Shown here piece by piece: positions 22,258 to 34,445 of a DNA stretch of 64,000 nucleotides. Origin of the DNA: Pseudisothecium myosuroides (taxonomy: Eukaryota; Streptophyta; Bryopsida; Hypnales; Lembophyllaceae). The notes beneath the pieces are model-generated. The model was not told where the DNA came from. It worked only from the letters and a program-made list of their open reading frames with translations, and made no database searches. Position numbers and translations under genes: made by a program. The stretch's first letter is position 1; every line of letters starts with the position of its first letter. The stretch covers positions 124,001 to 188,000 of the forward strand of contig OX637297.1 of assembly GCA_951799445.1 (NCBI GenBank). The letters run 5' to 3'.

Positions 22258-25200
22258 TCAGCACCTGCCACTACCTTCTCCCGAAACAGGAGATGTCCCT
22301 TCTCCAGCCAAGAGTCTTCTAGCAGCTTGTCGAGTTTGGTGTTGTTGACTTACTCGAACAATGCGCCCTCCGGATTGCACTTCTTCGTCAACCTTGGAAA
22401 ACAACCGCTTTGATTCCGGAGAGTGGTCATCCTCATCTTCAACCCTACGTTTCCTCTTCCTCGCGGGAGTCAAATCTACTTTGCCGGCGCTCAGAGCTCT
22501 CAAAGCAACATCCACTCGATCTACCATCGCGTTCACTGCCACATCATCGTCTTCGGATTGCAAATTGTTCGGTCGATCTCCTTGCAACAAGAATGCCCTC
22601 CATTGAATTATAATGTCGGACATCCTCCTGTCGAATGCCCCTGCCACATCTACTAATGCATGCTCTGTACTTGTTGCTGCATCTACTTGGACAAGAGCGC
22701 GAACTTTTGCAGCCTCTTCCAACTTGGACAAGAAGAAGGCCCTGCCAATCAAAGTGTGGTTATACGCGCCGTACTGCTCCTTAAACTCTTTCGGACCCTC
22801 CACCTCCACCCAATTGCCATCTGGCCCTTTTTTCACCTCCTTTTCAGGAAATCGGAAGAATTTCTGGTGCTGCAAGCTCCAATGCCCCCCCATGTTGCGA
22901 CAAAATAATTCACGACCCTCTTCATTTTCAATAACTCGTGCTCGCAACTCCACCTCTGTGTTCATAGTCATCCACATGAGATCATCTACCGGTTCTTGGG
23001 ACTCCTCGTAAAGTCCATGCTTTCGCTCATTTGCATCCCATGTCAGAGGTTTTCCCCAATGCAAGTAATTCGAAAACTTGTATGGTCCTTGGTCCAACGA
23101 TTGTATTCGTGGCCAGGGGGCATCACTTCCAAAATCCCAAGCATTTCATAGAACCTAGGACTCAAAGGAGAGCGACACTCCGCACAAACTGAACGAATGA
23201 GCGATGCTCTAACCATGCATGTTACATGGAAAGTGTGACGACATTGGCCCATAGTTAGAGCTCCTTCAGAACCGAAGGGGCCTTGACAAACACTACAATG
23301 ACCCTCCAAGATGCCCGGAGCCGGATCACAAGCGTGCACTACAACCTTCTCATGCTTCTTGATGTGTGCTGAAAGTGTATTGTAAGGCACCCATCCTTCC
23401 TCTGCTTCGAAGGTCCAATTCACATTCTTAATTGGTGATTCCTTCTTCGTGTGATTCAAGCGCTCAAACATGACATCCATGTCTCCCCAACATGTAATTT
23501 CGGTATACCCCCTAATTCCTTGATGGAACGCATTTTGGAACCTCTTTAAAGAGGTCTCAATGGCACTACAATCTTCAGCCGACTTCATTGCCAATTTTTG
23601 AAGCCCTTGCATTGCTCGGGATACCACGGAGGGCCTGTCTTGGAGAATCGGGATACCACGGAGGGCCTGTCTTGGAGAATCTGCATCCATGCCAACCACC
23701 GATACTCCAATCCGTACCCAGGCATATAGTGACGCAAGTCCATTGTCTGTTTCATTTGTTCCAAGTCCGACTGAAGAAGGGCTTTTTCTCAATTTGTTTC
23801 ATTCAATTTTTGTTTCAGCTCTTCAAACTCCTGACCTTCAGTTTGCATGGAAGCATCCACCAGTGTCGGGGTAGGGTTATTGGTGGAGGGTCGTACCTGC
23901 ACTTCCCATCTACGGGTTTCCTCCTCGTCATCCAAATGCACAACTTCGGTCTCTTGCACTGCTTGAACTTTATCGAAAGGAAGAGAGAGTTTATCCTCAC
24001 TTTCTTGACTTGGCTCCACAGACGGGGGTTTCACATTGTCTGTGATGGGTACCCCTTCATGCATGCGATTGAATTTAATGAGTTCTGTTTCTAATCTTTC
24101 ATTCTCATCCACACGGACAAGCATTAATGAATTCCTGCGCTTTTCTGCCTCCACAAGCTTTTTCTCCATCTGCACTTGTCGGGCCAAGTCCTTGTACTTT
24201 GCCTTCAACTTCATGTTTTCTGACTCCAAGAGAAGCACCTCGCTTGCTTTGCCTACATTGTCGTCGAGAAGTGGTACCATGGACTTTGTGAAATCCAAGA
24301 AAGACAAGGCACCAGTCATCAATTCTGGAGAGACTCTAGAAAATTCTTGCGCCATCTCGATAATCCTTGGCGTAATTTGAGCTACAAGTCGAGCTGAAGA
24401 AGTTAGCGAGAAAGCAGTTTCCACAACCGATGGCTTGATAGCTCCCCATAAATGCACTCCAGAGCTGCTGGCCTCGTGGTTGGGGTCATTTTTCTGAAGC
24501 TCTTCTTGATGCTTCTTCCACCGATTATCGCAGTCTAGCAGGAATTCCACTTCCTTGGTAGTTTGCATTAGACCAAGGTTCTCCATTGGGTCATCACCTG
24601 GTGGTGACAAATGTGGATGCTCGCTTTTAGGCTCTATCCCATCAATAAAAAGGTTCATGGCATCGTCTTGGGGTTCTTTTCCGTGTCATCGTGTCGGTTG
24701 TACTTCCATTTCTGGACTTAGGATTAGACTTGACGGTAAAGACGAAGGCGGAAGAGGTGTGTACATCAAGGGCTGTAGAGCATTGCTCTCTAGAAGACTA
24801 TCAATTCTAGCATTGGCCCTTGCAACTTCTTTGTCGCCAACCTCCTTTCGTGGCAAAATAGGTGCCCCATTTCCTATCGCGGGGCCGCATTTGTTTGGAG
24901 CAGTCTCTCGACCTAACACAGTACTCAAAATCGGTTTGGAAGTCAAACACATTTGAGGAGTCAGAAACACCTGTCTCTTTGCGCCTCCCGAAGCGGCATT
25001 GCTCACTTTCACTGGGGGAGTTGGTAAGACTTCTTCTATTGTACCTCCCGCGAGGGCATTGCCAACTTCCGCAAGGGCATGCAATGAACCCAACTGCGCT
25101 GCATCACTTGTCCCCTCCCCAACCTCCGTTGTATGCGTTGTAGTAATTTGTAATGCTTCTTTGGGTTTTGCCTGAGGCCTGGGGGGACAATGGGGAATAT

Positions 25201-25672
25201 CTTTCTGGTTTCTTCCAATCAGAAGTGGACACTGTGCTATTGTCGGAAACATACTCCAATCCACTTTGCGGCCCAGTATGAGTTCCGTATAAACCATAGA
25301 TGCCAAGGTATAATTGATGTACCCCTTACTCATTCCCTTGTCTCCAAAAAGCGCCCGCCAGACCTCCTTCGATCGACAAACAAATTGCGAGTTTTGGCAA
25401 CTCCCTGGTTTGCAACCGAAAGCCCGTGTGTGGACCGAGTGAAATTCTCGAGGCCACAACTTGCCAATGTGGTACATTTTAACATACTGCTTGCAGATTT
25501 TGGAGGTCCAATACTCTGCTCCCTCTTCCTCCCATCCGCTTTCGGCTTTGATGTCAGGATTATCTAAAATCTCATAATGAAGCTCATGTTTGGCTCCCTT
25601 CTGTTTAATCCTTTTCGTGTTATCACCACCTGAAGTCATCCCATCGGTAGTCGCATCACCTTCACCAGTCAT
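22258..25672 (-). pseudogene. large accessory protein with coiled coil and RING-H2 zinc finger (cargo gene 2)
   Basis: ATG at 25672; the frame is interrupted by TGA at 24686 and 23789. A 32-bp tandem duplication near 23610-23675 then shifts it, and a second shift lies near 23080. Order of parts: residues ~20-130 are a conserved N-terminal domain shared with the gene at 31538 (YWTSKICKQYVKMYHIGKLW and KVDWSMFP); then a low-complexity linker; a coiled coil encoded around 24270-24060; and a RING-H2 finger at 23175-23297 with spacing C-x2-C-x14-C-x-H-x2-H-x2-C-x10-C-x2-C. A C-terminal region carries a basic ARKRKRR cluster that could be a nuclear signal. RING-H2 fingers usually make E3 ubiquitin ligases; the substrate is unknown. 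It could instead have been captured from the host. The TATA box sits in the CCGACC array about 228 bp upstream. Confidence 0.75.
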
Positions 25673-25892
25673 GATTGGCAATTTGAAATTGCCTTCACCT
25701 CCAATTCAAGAAATACTCCGCAAGTGACGTCCAATGTATATGCACAAGTAAAAATGTCAAAAAGTTCCCGTATCAAAAGCTCAATGACTTCAACTCTCCA
25801 CCATGTAGGAGCAACTGGCGCATAAAGCAACAGAGATCAGCCGACTTGGCGCCGAAGGGGAGTTGAAGTGAGGAGGTCCAAGGAGGCCGTCC

Positions 25893-25906
25893 GCTCTTAT
25901 AGCCGA
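25893..25906 (-). promoter_or_regulatory. TATA box of the RING-H2 gene
   Basis: The minus strand reads GTCGGCTATAAGAGCGG, fused to the edge of the CCGACC array and about 228 bp before the ATG at 25672. Confidence 0.6.
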
Positions 25907-26240
25907 CCGACCCCAGACCTAAGCCGCGTCCGCCGCCGGACCAGCCCCGAACCTCGCGGACCTGCCCCGGATCGACGCGTTCCACCTCCGCGGCGGTCGC
26001 CGAAGCCGCAGTCCGCCCCGAACCTCTGCCGACCGCGCATCGACCGACCCCAGCGACCGCTCCAAACTGACCGACCGCCCAAACCAACATACGAAGCCAT
26101 CCGAACCAAACACGACCGTTTTAGGGGCGGCCGACCGCTTCGGACGGCCGTTTCAGGATACGCCAACCGATTCGGACGGCCGTTTCAGGGTACGCCGACC
26201 GATTCGGACGGCCGACCTGGACGACCGCCAGGGTTGACGA
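25907..26240 (-). repeat. CCGACC array upstream of the RING-H2 gene, ending in a terminus-like sequence
   Basis: CCGACC and CGGACGGCCG motifs are repeated, including three spaced copies of 'cggacggccgtttcaggrta'-like units. The array ends with CAGGGTTGACGA at 26229, nearly identical to the element terminus at 3105. Confidence 0.7.
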
Positions 26241-26320
26241 AAATTGTTCACCGCTGCAGAAGACCGACTGTCTGGAACCTCGGATTCCGCATTCTGCACT
26301 AAAACGGTTTGATTCGCTTT

Positions 26321-26356
26321 TACATTGGATGCATCCTTCTAGAAGCATCCAATGTA
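26321..26356. repeat. 12-bp inverted repeat (hairpin)
   Basis: TACATTGGATGC and GCATCCAATGTA are perfect inverted arms around 12 nt that contain the palindrome TTCTAGAA. It lies just upstream of the array; its function is unknown. Confidence 0.6.
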
Positions 26357-26436
26357 GAAGTCATGTAGAAGTAATAATGTGTATTGTGATTGAATTTCTT
26401 TTTTCATGTTTTAAGGCTCTTGTCTAAGTAGTATTT

Positions 26437-26469
26437 CCTAAACCCTATACCCTAAACCCTAAACCCTAA
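26437..26469. repeat. interstitial telomere-type repeat (CCCTAAA)
   Basis: About four to five CCCTAAA heptamers, one imperfect. This is the Arabidopsis-type plant telomere unit. The array is too short for a telomere. It could be a telo-box regulatory site or a repair insertion. Confidence 0.7.
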
Positions 26470-26573
26470 TCAGAAATCGTATGCTACAAATCCTAAATTC
26501 AAAACACTGCAATGTGATATAATCAAATGATTCTTCAGTTTTTATTTTGGATCCAATGGAAGGACCAATTGTA

Positions 26574-27440
26574 TTAATCCCTAGAGGAGTAAGGTGATAT
26601 TCCTATCAAAAAACAACTAAAAATTTTCAGTGCTATTTCAAAGAGTAAAGAACCATCAAACCTTTCTTTTTCGGAATATCAAACTATAAGATCTTATTCT
26701 TAACTAGTATATGGATACGTAAAAGAAAGCTTCAAAAACTAAACTGTGTATAGTATAAAATATATGAATTTAGAAGGAAGAAAATTAGTTTAGTGGCACC
26801 TTGCTTGACTATAGTTTTTGGCTTTGAATCTTTGTAGTTCAAGTTTTTAACACTAATGATTTTGATTATCCACTTATCTACGTAAAGTAGTTGAATTCAT
26901 AATGTACCCAAATAATTTAGGAAAAAAACCACTTGATTTTCACTCATTATAAAATTGTCAAGTAGAATTGGATGGAAGATGGAAGAAAAAACGAAACTGG
27001 TAATAACTTTTAGATGGAATTGGATCACAATAATCTCAACAGTGAGATTCTTGTAGCTAAGAAATCTAAGAGACTAAGATTGTCCAACAATTTCCTTGGT
27101 AAAATTCTTAAAATAACATCCAATAGTGAATCATTCAAATTTTTTTTTCCTTGAGATTCTTAAATTATCCGAAAAAATCAAATTCTGAAGAACTTTTTCA
27201 TTATTAATCCAAAATTTCAAATTGAAGGGAACAAAGCTTCACATGTAGACAAAAATGTAATCTTTGAGAAAAACATTCGAAGAAAAAATTACTTTGATTT
27301 TTTCTAATTTTTTTTTTTTACTTCTCTCATTGCACTTCGATTAGGATTCAAACTATCAATTGTATTCAATTTTTGGGGCAATTTCACAAGTGCACTTGAC
27401 GTGTACTTCTTGTAGTCTTTAGATATAGGGTGAAAGGTTT
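26574..27440 (+). mobile_element. TTAA element, decayed copy 4
   Basis: Starts TTAATCCCTAGAGG and keeps the family landmarks ('agatcttattcttaactagtat', 'tttcattattaatccaaa', 'caaagcttcacatgtagac'). The right end near 27440 is worn. Confidence 0.45.
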
Positions 27441-30275
27441 ATCTCTCAACTAAAAGGGCACCATTACTTTTCTCATTTCATTTGAATCAGAAACTCCCCC
27501 AAAATTGGCAACCAAAAATATATTTTACAAATGAAGAGCAAACAACTTTGCTTAATAAACCTCAAGCACACATAAAACACACATTAGAAAACCATATCTG
27601 AAAAAATTGAATCAGCAGTTCTTTGTTTTCAAATGAAACAAAAACACTAAAGACACATAGATAGACCTGAAGCACACCTCAATCACAACTGAACCTCAAT
27701 TTTACTATTTTAGAAATTCATGATCTCCTTCATTCAAAAAAATAGTTTATTAAGAGTTCATATTGAATGCATTTCAAATTAGGAGAGAATTTTTCAAATG
27801 AACTTAAAGTTTACATGCATGGCACCTTATTTTCCACCCCTTCAATCATAAATTCAAATAACTATACTTTTTGTTCTTCATAAATTCAAAAAATTTTAAG
27901 AATGTGCTTGAAAGTTGCTTGAAGAATTGAAATAAACCTTAAGCATGGTAGGAGCACACTTTAAGCACTGTATTACTACATCTGAATTTCTAAACCAGAA
28001 GAAATTCAAATTTTTATTCTTTTAATATGAAGAAATCTAAGTAGTAGGAATTTGCTTGAGGTGAACTGATGGTGGACCTCAAACGCAACTCAAGCAATTT
28101 CATTTATACTGTAAATTTTGAAATTTTGAAAAGAAGATTCTATTATCTTCAAATTTATTTAATTTGAAATGAATGGAAATAGTGAAAATGTATACTAGAT
28201 GTGCTTGAGGTGTACTTCAAGCATAATTTAAGCATTTGGTATTTTGATGAGTTGATATTGAATTATTCAATAAGAGATTTAAATTAAAATCATTTTTAGG
28301 ATCCACACTACTTTGAACAGTAAAAACGTGCTTCAACCTTTAGGTGAGCTTGAAGTACACATGAAATATACCTTACGCTTTTTTTATTTATTTTTTGAAA
28401 TTCGATCTTTTTATTGTAAAAGATTTCAATTTAAAGTTGTCTTTATAATCCAACATAATTTGACCCCTTAGTTTTTTTGACTAAGTTTTCACCAAAACTG
28501 CTCCAAAACTGCCATTTCTGGTACAAGTAATAAATTTTGAAATAAAAATATTTTTGGACACATATAACGTTGGATCTTGTAGTAAATTAATTTGAGAAGA
28601 TGTGGAAAAAATATCAGAATTTTCCACGATGTCGATTGCAAGATAATAGGATTAATAGCGTTTGAACTTTGGAATGACAAAAATGCTTTTTTGGTCCCTG
28701 CCCTAAACCAGGCACCTGCATTTCACAAGGTCACATTTATATGAAAAGATGTCCAAAATGGTAGTTACTCTTTGGATTCTTTTCCTTAGACAAGTTGGCC
28801 ACATGCTTCAAAATTTTTAGATCATTTGGAATTGTACAATGTACAGGAAAAAAATTGTAAGTTGAAAGAAGTAGAGAATGATTCAAATGTTCACTAAATT
28901 GTTACAAATTTAATTATCAAATTGAAAAATGCCAATCCAAAGCAGTTGTAATATTAAAGTAAATAATGTACACCCAATGTTTTAATTTTATTTTCGAAGT
29001 TATTCAAAATTGAGTTAAATAAATGACTTCAAAGTTTTCTTTAGACTAATGATTCCATAAGTACCCTTAAAGTAAGAATCCTCATAATTTTTTCTTCATT
29101 TATTGGAATTGAATGATTCAAAGCTTCCCGCGTACATATACATCTGAAGAACCAATTTCTAATTTCTATTTTTTTTAAAAGTGATTTTTAAAGAAGTTTA
29201 TTGGCTGCCCGAGCTGCCCAAAGATCAAACAGAACTACCTATCATGCAGTAACTTTTTAACCTTGTTGTCAAACGCTATAAAAATTGTTGGGCCTTAAAG
29301 ATACTCCTTTGACACATCTTGTGTTAAAATTTTAAAGAAAAAAAATAAAAATTGCGTTTGTACGGAGCTGTCCAAAATTGCTATGTTGCCAACAAATGGT
29401 GTTTGTTGCTTTAGTGGTTAAACGATACAAATGTGCTTGAGGTGTGTTTCACGTCTATCTGAAGCACATGCCATTATTTTTTTTTTCCCTATTACATTTG
29501 ATTTTTTTGTTGACTTCTTTATAATGCACTGAAAATGAAGGAAGTATTTTGCCCGTTCGACCTTAGGTCTATAAGTCTATTTAAGCACACTTCAAACTTT
29601 TCATGATTTCGATTGGCATTTATATGAAAAGAATTGAATTCAACAAAATATATAAATTATTCGAGGTATCTTGACAAGATGGAATTTGCTTGAAATATGC
29701 TTCAACTAGAATTCAGGCATACTTCAATCACTTTTACTTATGCTTTTCATTTTGGAAATTAGCATTTCATTTTAAAATTCATCATCATTTCAAAGCAATG
29801 CAAATAGAAGAGATGATTTGTAGATGTGCGTGACGTCTATTGTTAGCGCACTTTGAGAACCTTATGATTTCATTTAGTACACTTAGTAGAAGGTTTCAAT
29901 TTGAAATTATTTTTATGATCCAACCGACCAACCATAAGATAATAGTGGAAATATACTTCAATTTTGCTTCAAGGTTACTTCATGCAAAAGCAAAGTATTT
30001 TTAATCCAAGTTAAATTTTTCATAGCTTCTTATTCCAAGGCAATTTCATTAGACGAAGTCACGAAGTGCGCTTCAAGTGTGCTTTATGTGTTCTTGACGT
30101 GAACCTCAAGCATACCTTAAACCCACCCAAACATTTGTAGTCCAATTTTGAAATTTCGAAGAACGTTTTTATTTTTGAGGTGATTATTTTTTAAAAGCAA
30201 TAATAATTGTATAAGTGTGCTTGAGGTGTGCTTCATGTTTACTTGAGGCACATCTGAAGCACACAATCATTTGAT
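27400..30275. repeat. decayed ~130-bp tandem satellite with TGCTTGAGGTGTGCTTCA core
   Basis: Variants of TGCTTGAGGTGTACTTCAAGC recur near 27405, 27560, 27668, 27940, 28055, 28200, 28330, 29436, 29590, 29695, 29825, 29955, 30065 and 30213. Once the TTAA element at 28460-29421 is discounted, spacing is mostly about 105-155 bp. The cores are partly palindromic and the intervening DNA is AT-rich. No gene is visible. Confidence 0.5.
28460..29421 (+). mobile_element. TTAA element, copy 5
   Basis: Begins TTGACCCCTTAG and ends TTTAGTGGTTAA (both slightly mutated). The 962-bp non-coding interior matches copies 3, 8 and 10. It interrupts the ~130-bp satellite. Confidence 0.65.
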
Positions 30276-30390
30276 ATCGAATGAGGAACTTAAAGAACTC
30301 GTTTGAACTTTGAGTTAGTGACTTATTTCTGGTCCACGTGAACTTCATGAGTCCATATGTGGTGCATTTTTGCTTCAGGTTTATTCTCCG

Positions 30391-31240
30391 GACCGATGTG
30401 CCAAGCCACCGACCGATTTCCCGACCTCTGTCCAGACCGCTCGGACGACCGTTCTAAAAGCCGACCGAAATTGTGACCGACCGAAAACCCCACTGATCGA
30501 TCGAGAAGCCGACCGAAAAGCTGACCAACCGAAATGCCGACCGAAAACCGGAGACCGAAAACCTGACCGACCGAAAACCCGACCGAAAACCCGACCGACC
30601 GAAATCCCGACCAAAAACCTGACCGACCGAAAACCCGACCGAGAACCCGACCGAGAACCCGACCGATAACCGGGCCGACCGAAAACCCGACCGAAATCCC
30701 GGCCGAAAACCTGACCGACCGAAAACCCGACCGAAAATCTGACCGACCGAAAACCCGACCGAAAACCCAACCGACCGAAATCCCGACCGAAAACCCAACC
30801 GACCGAAAACCAGACCGACCGAAAACCAGACCGAGAACCCGACCGATAACCAGGCCGACCGAAAACCCGACCGAAATCCCGGCCGAAAACGTGACCAACC
30901 GAAAACCCGACCGAAAACGCGACCGATAACCGGACCGACCGAAAACCCGACCGAAATCCCGGCCGAAAACCTGACTGACCGAAAACCCGACCGAAAACCG
31001 GACCGATAACCGGACCGATCGAAAACCCGACCGAATAACTGACCGAAAAACTGACCGACCGAAAACCCGACCGAACGATCGGACGACCGACTCCGTCCAC
31101 GCCGTCCGCCTTTTCCGTCCGCTCCTTTGTCGATGGCCGTGCGATCAGCAGATCGACAGATGAGAACCGCAGGATCTTGGGGTCGGTCGGCCTGCCGTCC
31201 GATTCGGACGTACGCGACCGCCTCGGCTGCTCCGCCGACC
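30391..31240 (-). repeat. GACCGAAAACCC array upstream of the UIM-protein gene
   Basis: Roughly 50 CCGACCG motifs, most in the form 'gaccgaaaacccgaccgaaa' with spacers of about 12-16 bp. It is the mirror of the array at 41518-42115. Long reading frames rich in FSVGFSVG / KPDRKPD on both strands are translations of the repeat, not genes. Confidence 0.85.
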
Positions 31241-31243
31241 AAA

Positions 31244-31257
31244 CGCATAAATAGCGG
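31244..31257 (+). promoter_or_regulatory. TATA box of the UIM-protein gene
   Basis: AACGCATAAATAGCGG lies at the downstream edge of the array, about 290 bp before ATG 31538. Confidence 0.55.
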
Positions 31258-31537
31258 GGCGGAACCTCATTTCTTCACAGTTCCTTCCCGACCGGAGTGG
31301 GCAGATCCAGCGCCTTTGGGTATCTGCGCGCCCCTTCCGGCTTGGTGTGTGAGGGACTGGGCTGGGACACTGAAGTGCTTTCAGTACTTCAGTGCTAGTT
31401 ATGTGTTGCAGTTGAGTGACTATTGTACCGTTTCAATTAATAATTCACTCACTAAAATTCTCGAGTATTTGGACCACGCGTTGCACAATCGAAATTGAAA
31501 TTTACGATTTGTTGTTTTCAATTTTCAAAAGATCATC

Positions 31538-32644
31538 ATGTCACACGGAACACCAAGGGGCAAAGACAAGAAGGCCAAAAGGGGAATATCGCAGGACATT
31601 AATTGGGATGATTGGGCTAACTCATTTTGTGTAGCTGAGCCTGGATGGGATGATGATGAGGAGAAATTGTGGACCTCCACAATGTGCAAAAAGTACGTGA
31701 AAATGACACACGTCTCCAAACTTTGGTCACGTGAACGCACGCTTTATCAACATCCCCGTTGGGAAGGTCAAATCAGCACATGTAAGAGCGAGCACTTTGT
31801 GCAACGGTACAAGGAAATCCAAAAAGCATCAGGTTTACCAAACAACAAACCAAATATAATGTTGTATGGTGTCATGGCCATGATTTGGGCAGAGATTGTA
31901 CTCCACAAAGAAGTGGATTGGCGCACTATTCCGGGTAAAGATGTGCACAAATTGAATCGCAGCACCCACGTGATTGATTCGAACTAGGAAGGTCCGAGCA
32001 ATTGTATGTACGAGTGGTCTAATCGAGGATTTAGCCATCTTCCCACAGTTGTGTTGCCGGATGCAGAGGATGAACTCGATGACGAAGATGATGATGCTCC
32101 TGCACCCGTAACATTTGGAAGAAGACACGAACGCCAAGAAGAACGAGACAACATACAATACGAACAAGAAATGCATGAGGCAATGCGAAGAAGCCTAGAA
32201 GATCATGGTCGACAGCCTGGGCACGATAGGTCATACGGACATGACCGTGGTGCATATGGCCCACCACAAGGCGGAAGTCATTCTCAATATGCTAATGATC
32301 CCCGAGGTGAATCTCAAGGCAGAGAAAGAACCCATGGAACCGTACAGTATGGTGGTTCCAGCGAAGGAGGCTCACAATACTACGGTGGAACCACTGGAGG
32401 TGGGTCATATGAACATCACGGGAGCTCCTATTATAGTCGTCCAAACGAAGATCGCTCTGACCACAACGTTTCAGCTCCTCCACCAACTTTTGGAGGTCCT
32501 AGCTACGGCAATTATGGACAAACAGGTGCATCAAATGGACGTGGAGACATCTATGGTGGAGGTCCATATCTTGGGATTTATGGGTCTGCTTCTACTGGGC
32601 CAAGTCAGAGAGATGACACCGATTCAGATTCCGAGGAGGAATAG
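31538..32644 (+). CDS. accessory protein with ubiquitin-interacting-motif-like helix and Gly/Tyr-rich tail (cargo gene 3)
   Basis: A single frame from ATG 31538 to TAG 32642, interrupted once by TAG at 31985-31987. Residues ~20-140 form the N-terminal domain shared with the gene at 22258-25672 (LWTSTMCKKYVKMTHVSKLW; KEVDWRTIP). After the stop comes an acidic run (EDELDDEDDD). Next is YEQEMHEAMRRSLEDH (32156-32206), which fits the UIM pattern: acidic patch, hydrophobic residue, Ala, then Ser four residues later, followed by Leu and acidic residues. The tail is rich in Gly, Tyr and Ser, prion-like, and ends in acidic residues. UIMs bind ubiquitin; binding here is predicted only. A second ATG at 32006 could start a separate shorter protein. 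The stop may be a CAG-to-TAG change. Confidence 0.65.
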
Positions 32645-33151
32645 TGTGTATTGTTGTAACGACTTTCTTTTAGAATACGATCATGTATATTGTTAAATGT
32701 ACATGCAATGTTTTTTCATGCCAAGCATAGTACAATGATCTTGTTGAATTGTAGTACTGTATTTCGCACTATAGATAGAATGGCCTTTTTTGAGAATATG
32801 TGAGACATTGGTAGGTATTTGAGATTACCATCATTGAATACCATTTTCTGTGTAACCAGTTTTTTTTATTAATATAAATATTGTACCGGATCGCTTTCTC
32901 CCATCATCTCATGTTCAAGTCAATATAGACTCTCCAATGAAAAGCATAGTCCAAATATACAACAAAAACATTGAATTGCTTTTAAACCTTGAAATCCTAA
33001 GTCTATCATTTTTTCAAAAAGCTATAGAAAATTAGAAATTGTCACCTTGGCTGCATTTGTCTTCAGTTAGTTGGGTGTTGTATGTGAATGTACAAAGTCG
33101 GATTGCATGAAAGGAAGGTGTAAACATTTGAAGTTGGAGAAATTGGGTGTT
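32645..33151. other. 3' flank of cargo gene 3, no gene
   Basis: AT-rich. It contains TGTA-rich stretches that could serve polyadenylation. No other signal. Confidence 0.4.
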
Positions 33152-34092
33152 TTCAACCCTTGAAGTTCGAAGGTCATTTTTTGGTTTACAAATACCCGAA
33201 GCTGCCATTTTTGCTGCATTCACCCATGAACCCTTTTTTTTTCTTTTTTTTTCCAATCTAAGCGTACGATCTTGTACTTCACTTATTGTAGATGATGTTG
33301 TCAAAATTTCATGAAGTTTCACTGTATAGGTTGAGGTTATTAGCATTCGAAGTCGAAAAAGATTTTTTTTTTGAATACTGGCTTTCAGTTTTTGGTGAAT
33401 TTGATCGCTAGTTGTGGAATATTTTTGAAATACAAACATTGAATTTAAGGTTTTATGTGTTGGAGACGTAAGTTGAAAGTCTATATTTTTCTTAAAAAAG
33501 GAACACTTTATTTTCATTATTTTAAGAATTATTAAATAGAACTATAGAAGTACGTCGAAGACAAGAAAGAAAAAAAATTGTTAGTAGATCTTACATAGGG
33601 TTGAAGTATAATGATCCCATTGGTGAGATTATTTAAGCTAGAAAACACAACATTTTGAAAAAAAAAATTTGAAAAATTGTGGGAATTGCATTGATAAAAG
33701 AGTTCTACACTTCTACAAGTCATTTTCCTAAGAAGATGCTCAAATTCCCTGAAAAGCAAAGTTCTCCATAACTTTTCCATTATTAATCCAAACAGAATGA
33801 ATGGAAGGTTCGCATATAGAGAGAATTATAAAATTTTTGAAGAAAAGGAAAAAAAATCATTTTGTCTATTTGCCAAATAATTTGTGCTTCCCGTCAAGTT
33901 CAATTTCAGAGTTTTTTTGGTGTAACTTCTACTCCCAGGCACCAATTGAAATAAAAACATATTATGACAAAGCTAATCAACTTTCCTATGAAATAGGAAA
34001 GTTTCAGAACGTTTTATTACAAATTGAGGTTAGAGGTAACCGCTCAAAATTCCCTTTGTCTTGGAACGGGACAATGGAAGTTCTGGGGTTCA
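33152..34092 (+). mobile_element. TTAA element, copy 6
   Basis: Begins TTCAACCCTTGAAG and ends TTCTGGGGTTCAA, worn versions of the family termini. The interior follows copy 2 ('aagctgccatttttgctgc', 'cccaggcaccaattg'). Confidence 0.6.
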
Positions 34093-34445
34093 ACATTGGA
34101 TGTGCATTTTGGGCTCCATCAAGTGGACTATCATTAGGAGAAATATTTCGCACCATGGATCTTTAGTGTACAATTTCTTATCCCCAAGAATGCAGTTGAA
34201 AACTTAAAAAACTCTTCTAAGGAAGATAGAGCTCGACTTACATTCCTAAACCTGCAAGGCCGAAGGCCTTATTTTTGGCAACAAATCTTACAATTGTGAA
34301 TTGCCATTTCTATAGGAAAGAAGAGAACAATTAGAAAATTAATTTTTGGGCACATGTAGCCATAGGATCTTATACCCAACTAGTATAAGAATTTGTGGAG
34401 CATTAGACATAATTTTGGACCACACATATTGCAAGATATTTGTAT

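Noticed and set aside
30323..31248. Long overlapping reading frames rich in FSVGFSVG on the minus strand and KPDRKPD on the plus strand
   Set aside because: They are translations of the GACCGAAAACCC array; all frames are open because the repeat lacks stop triplets, and no start context or domain exists.
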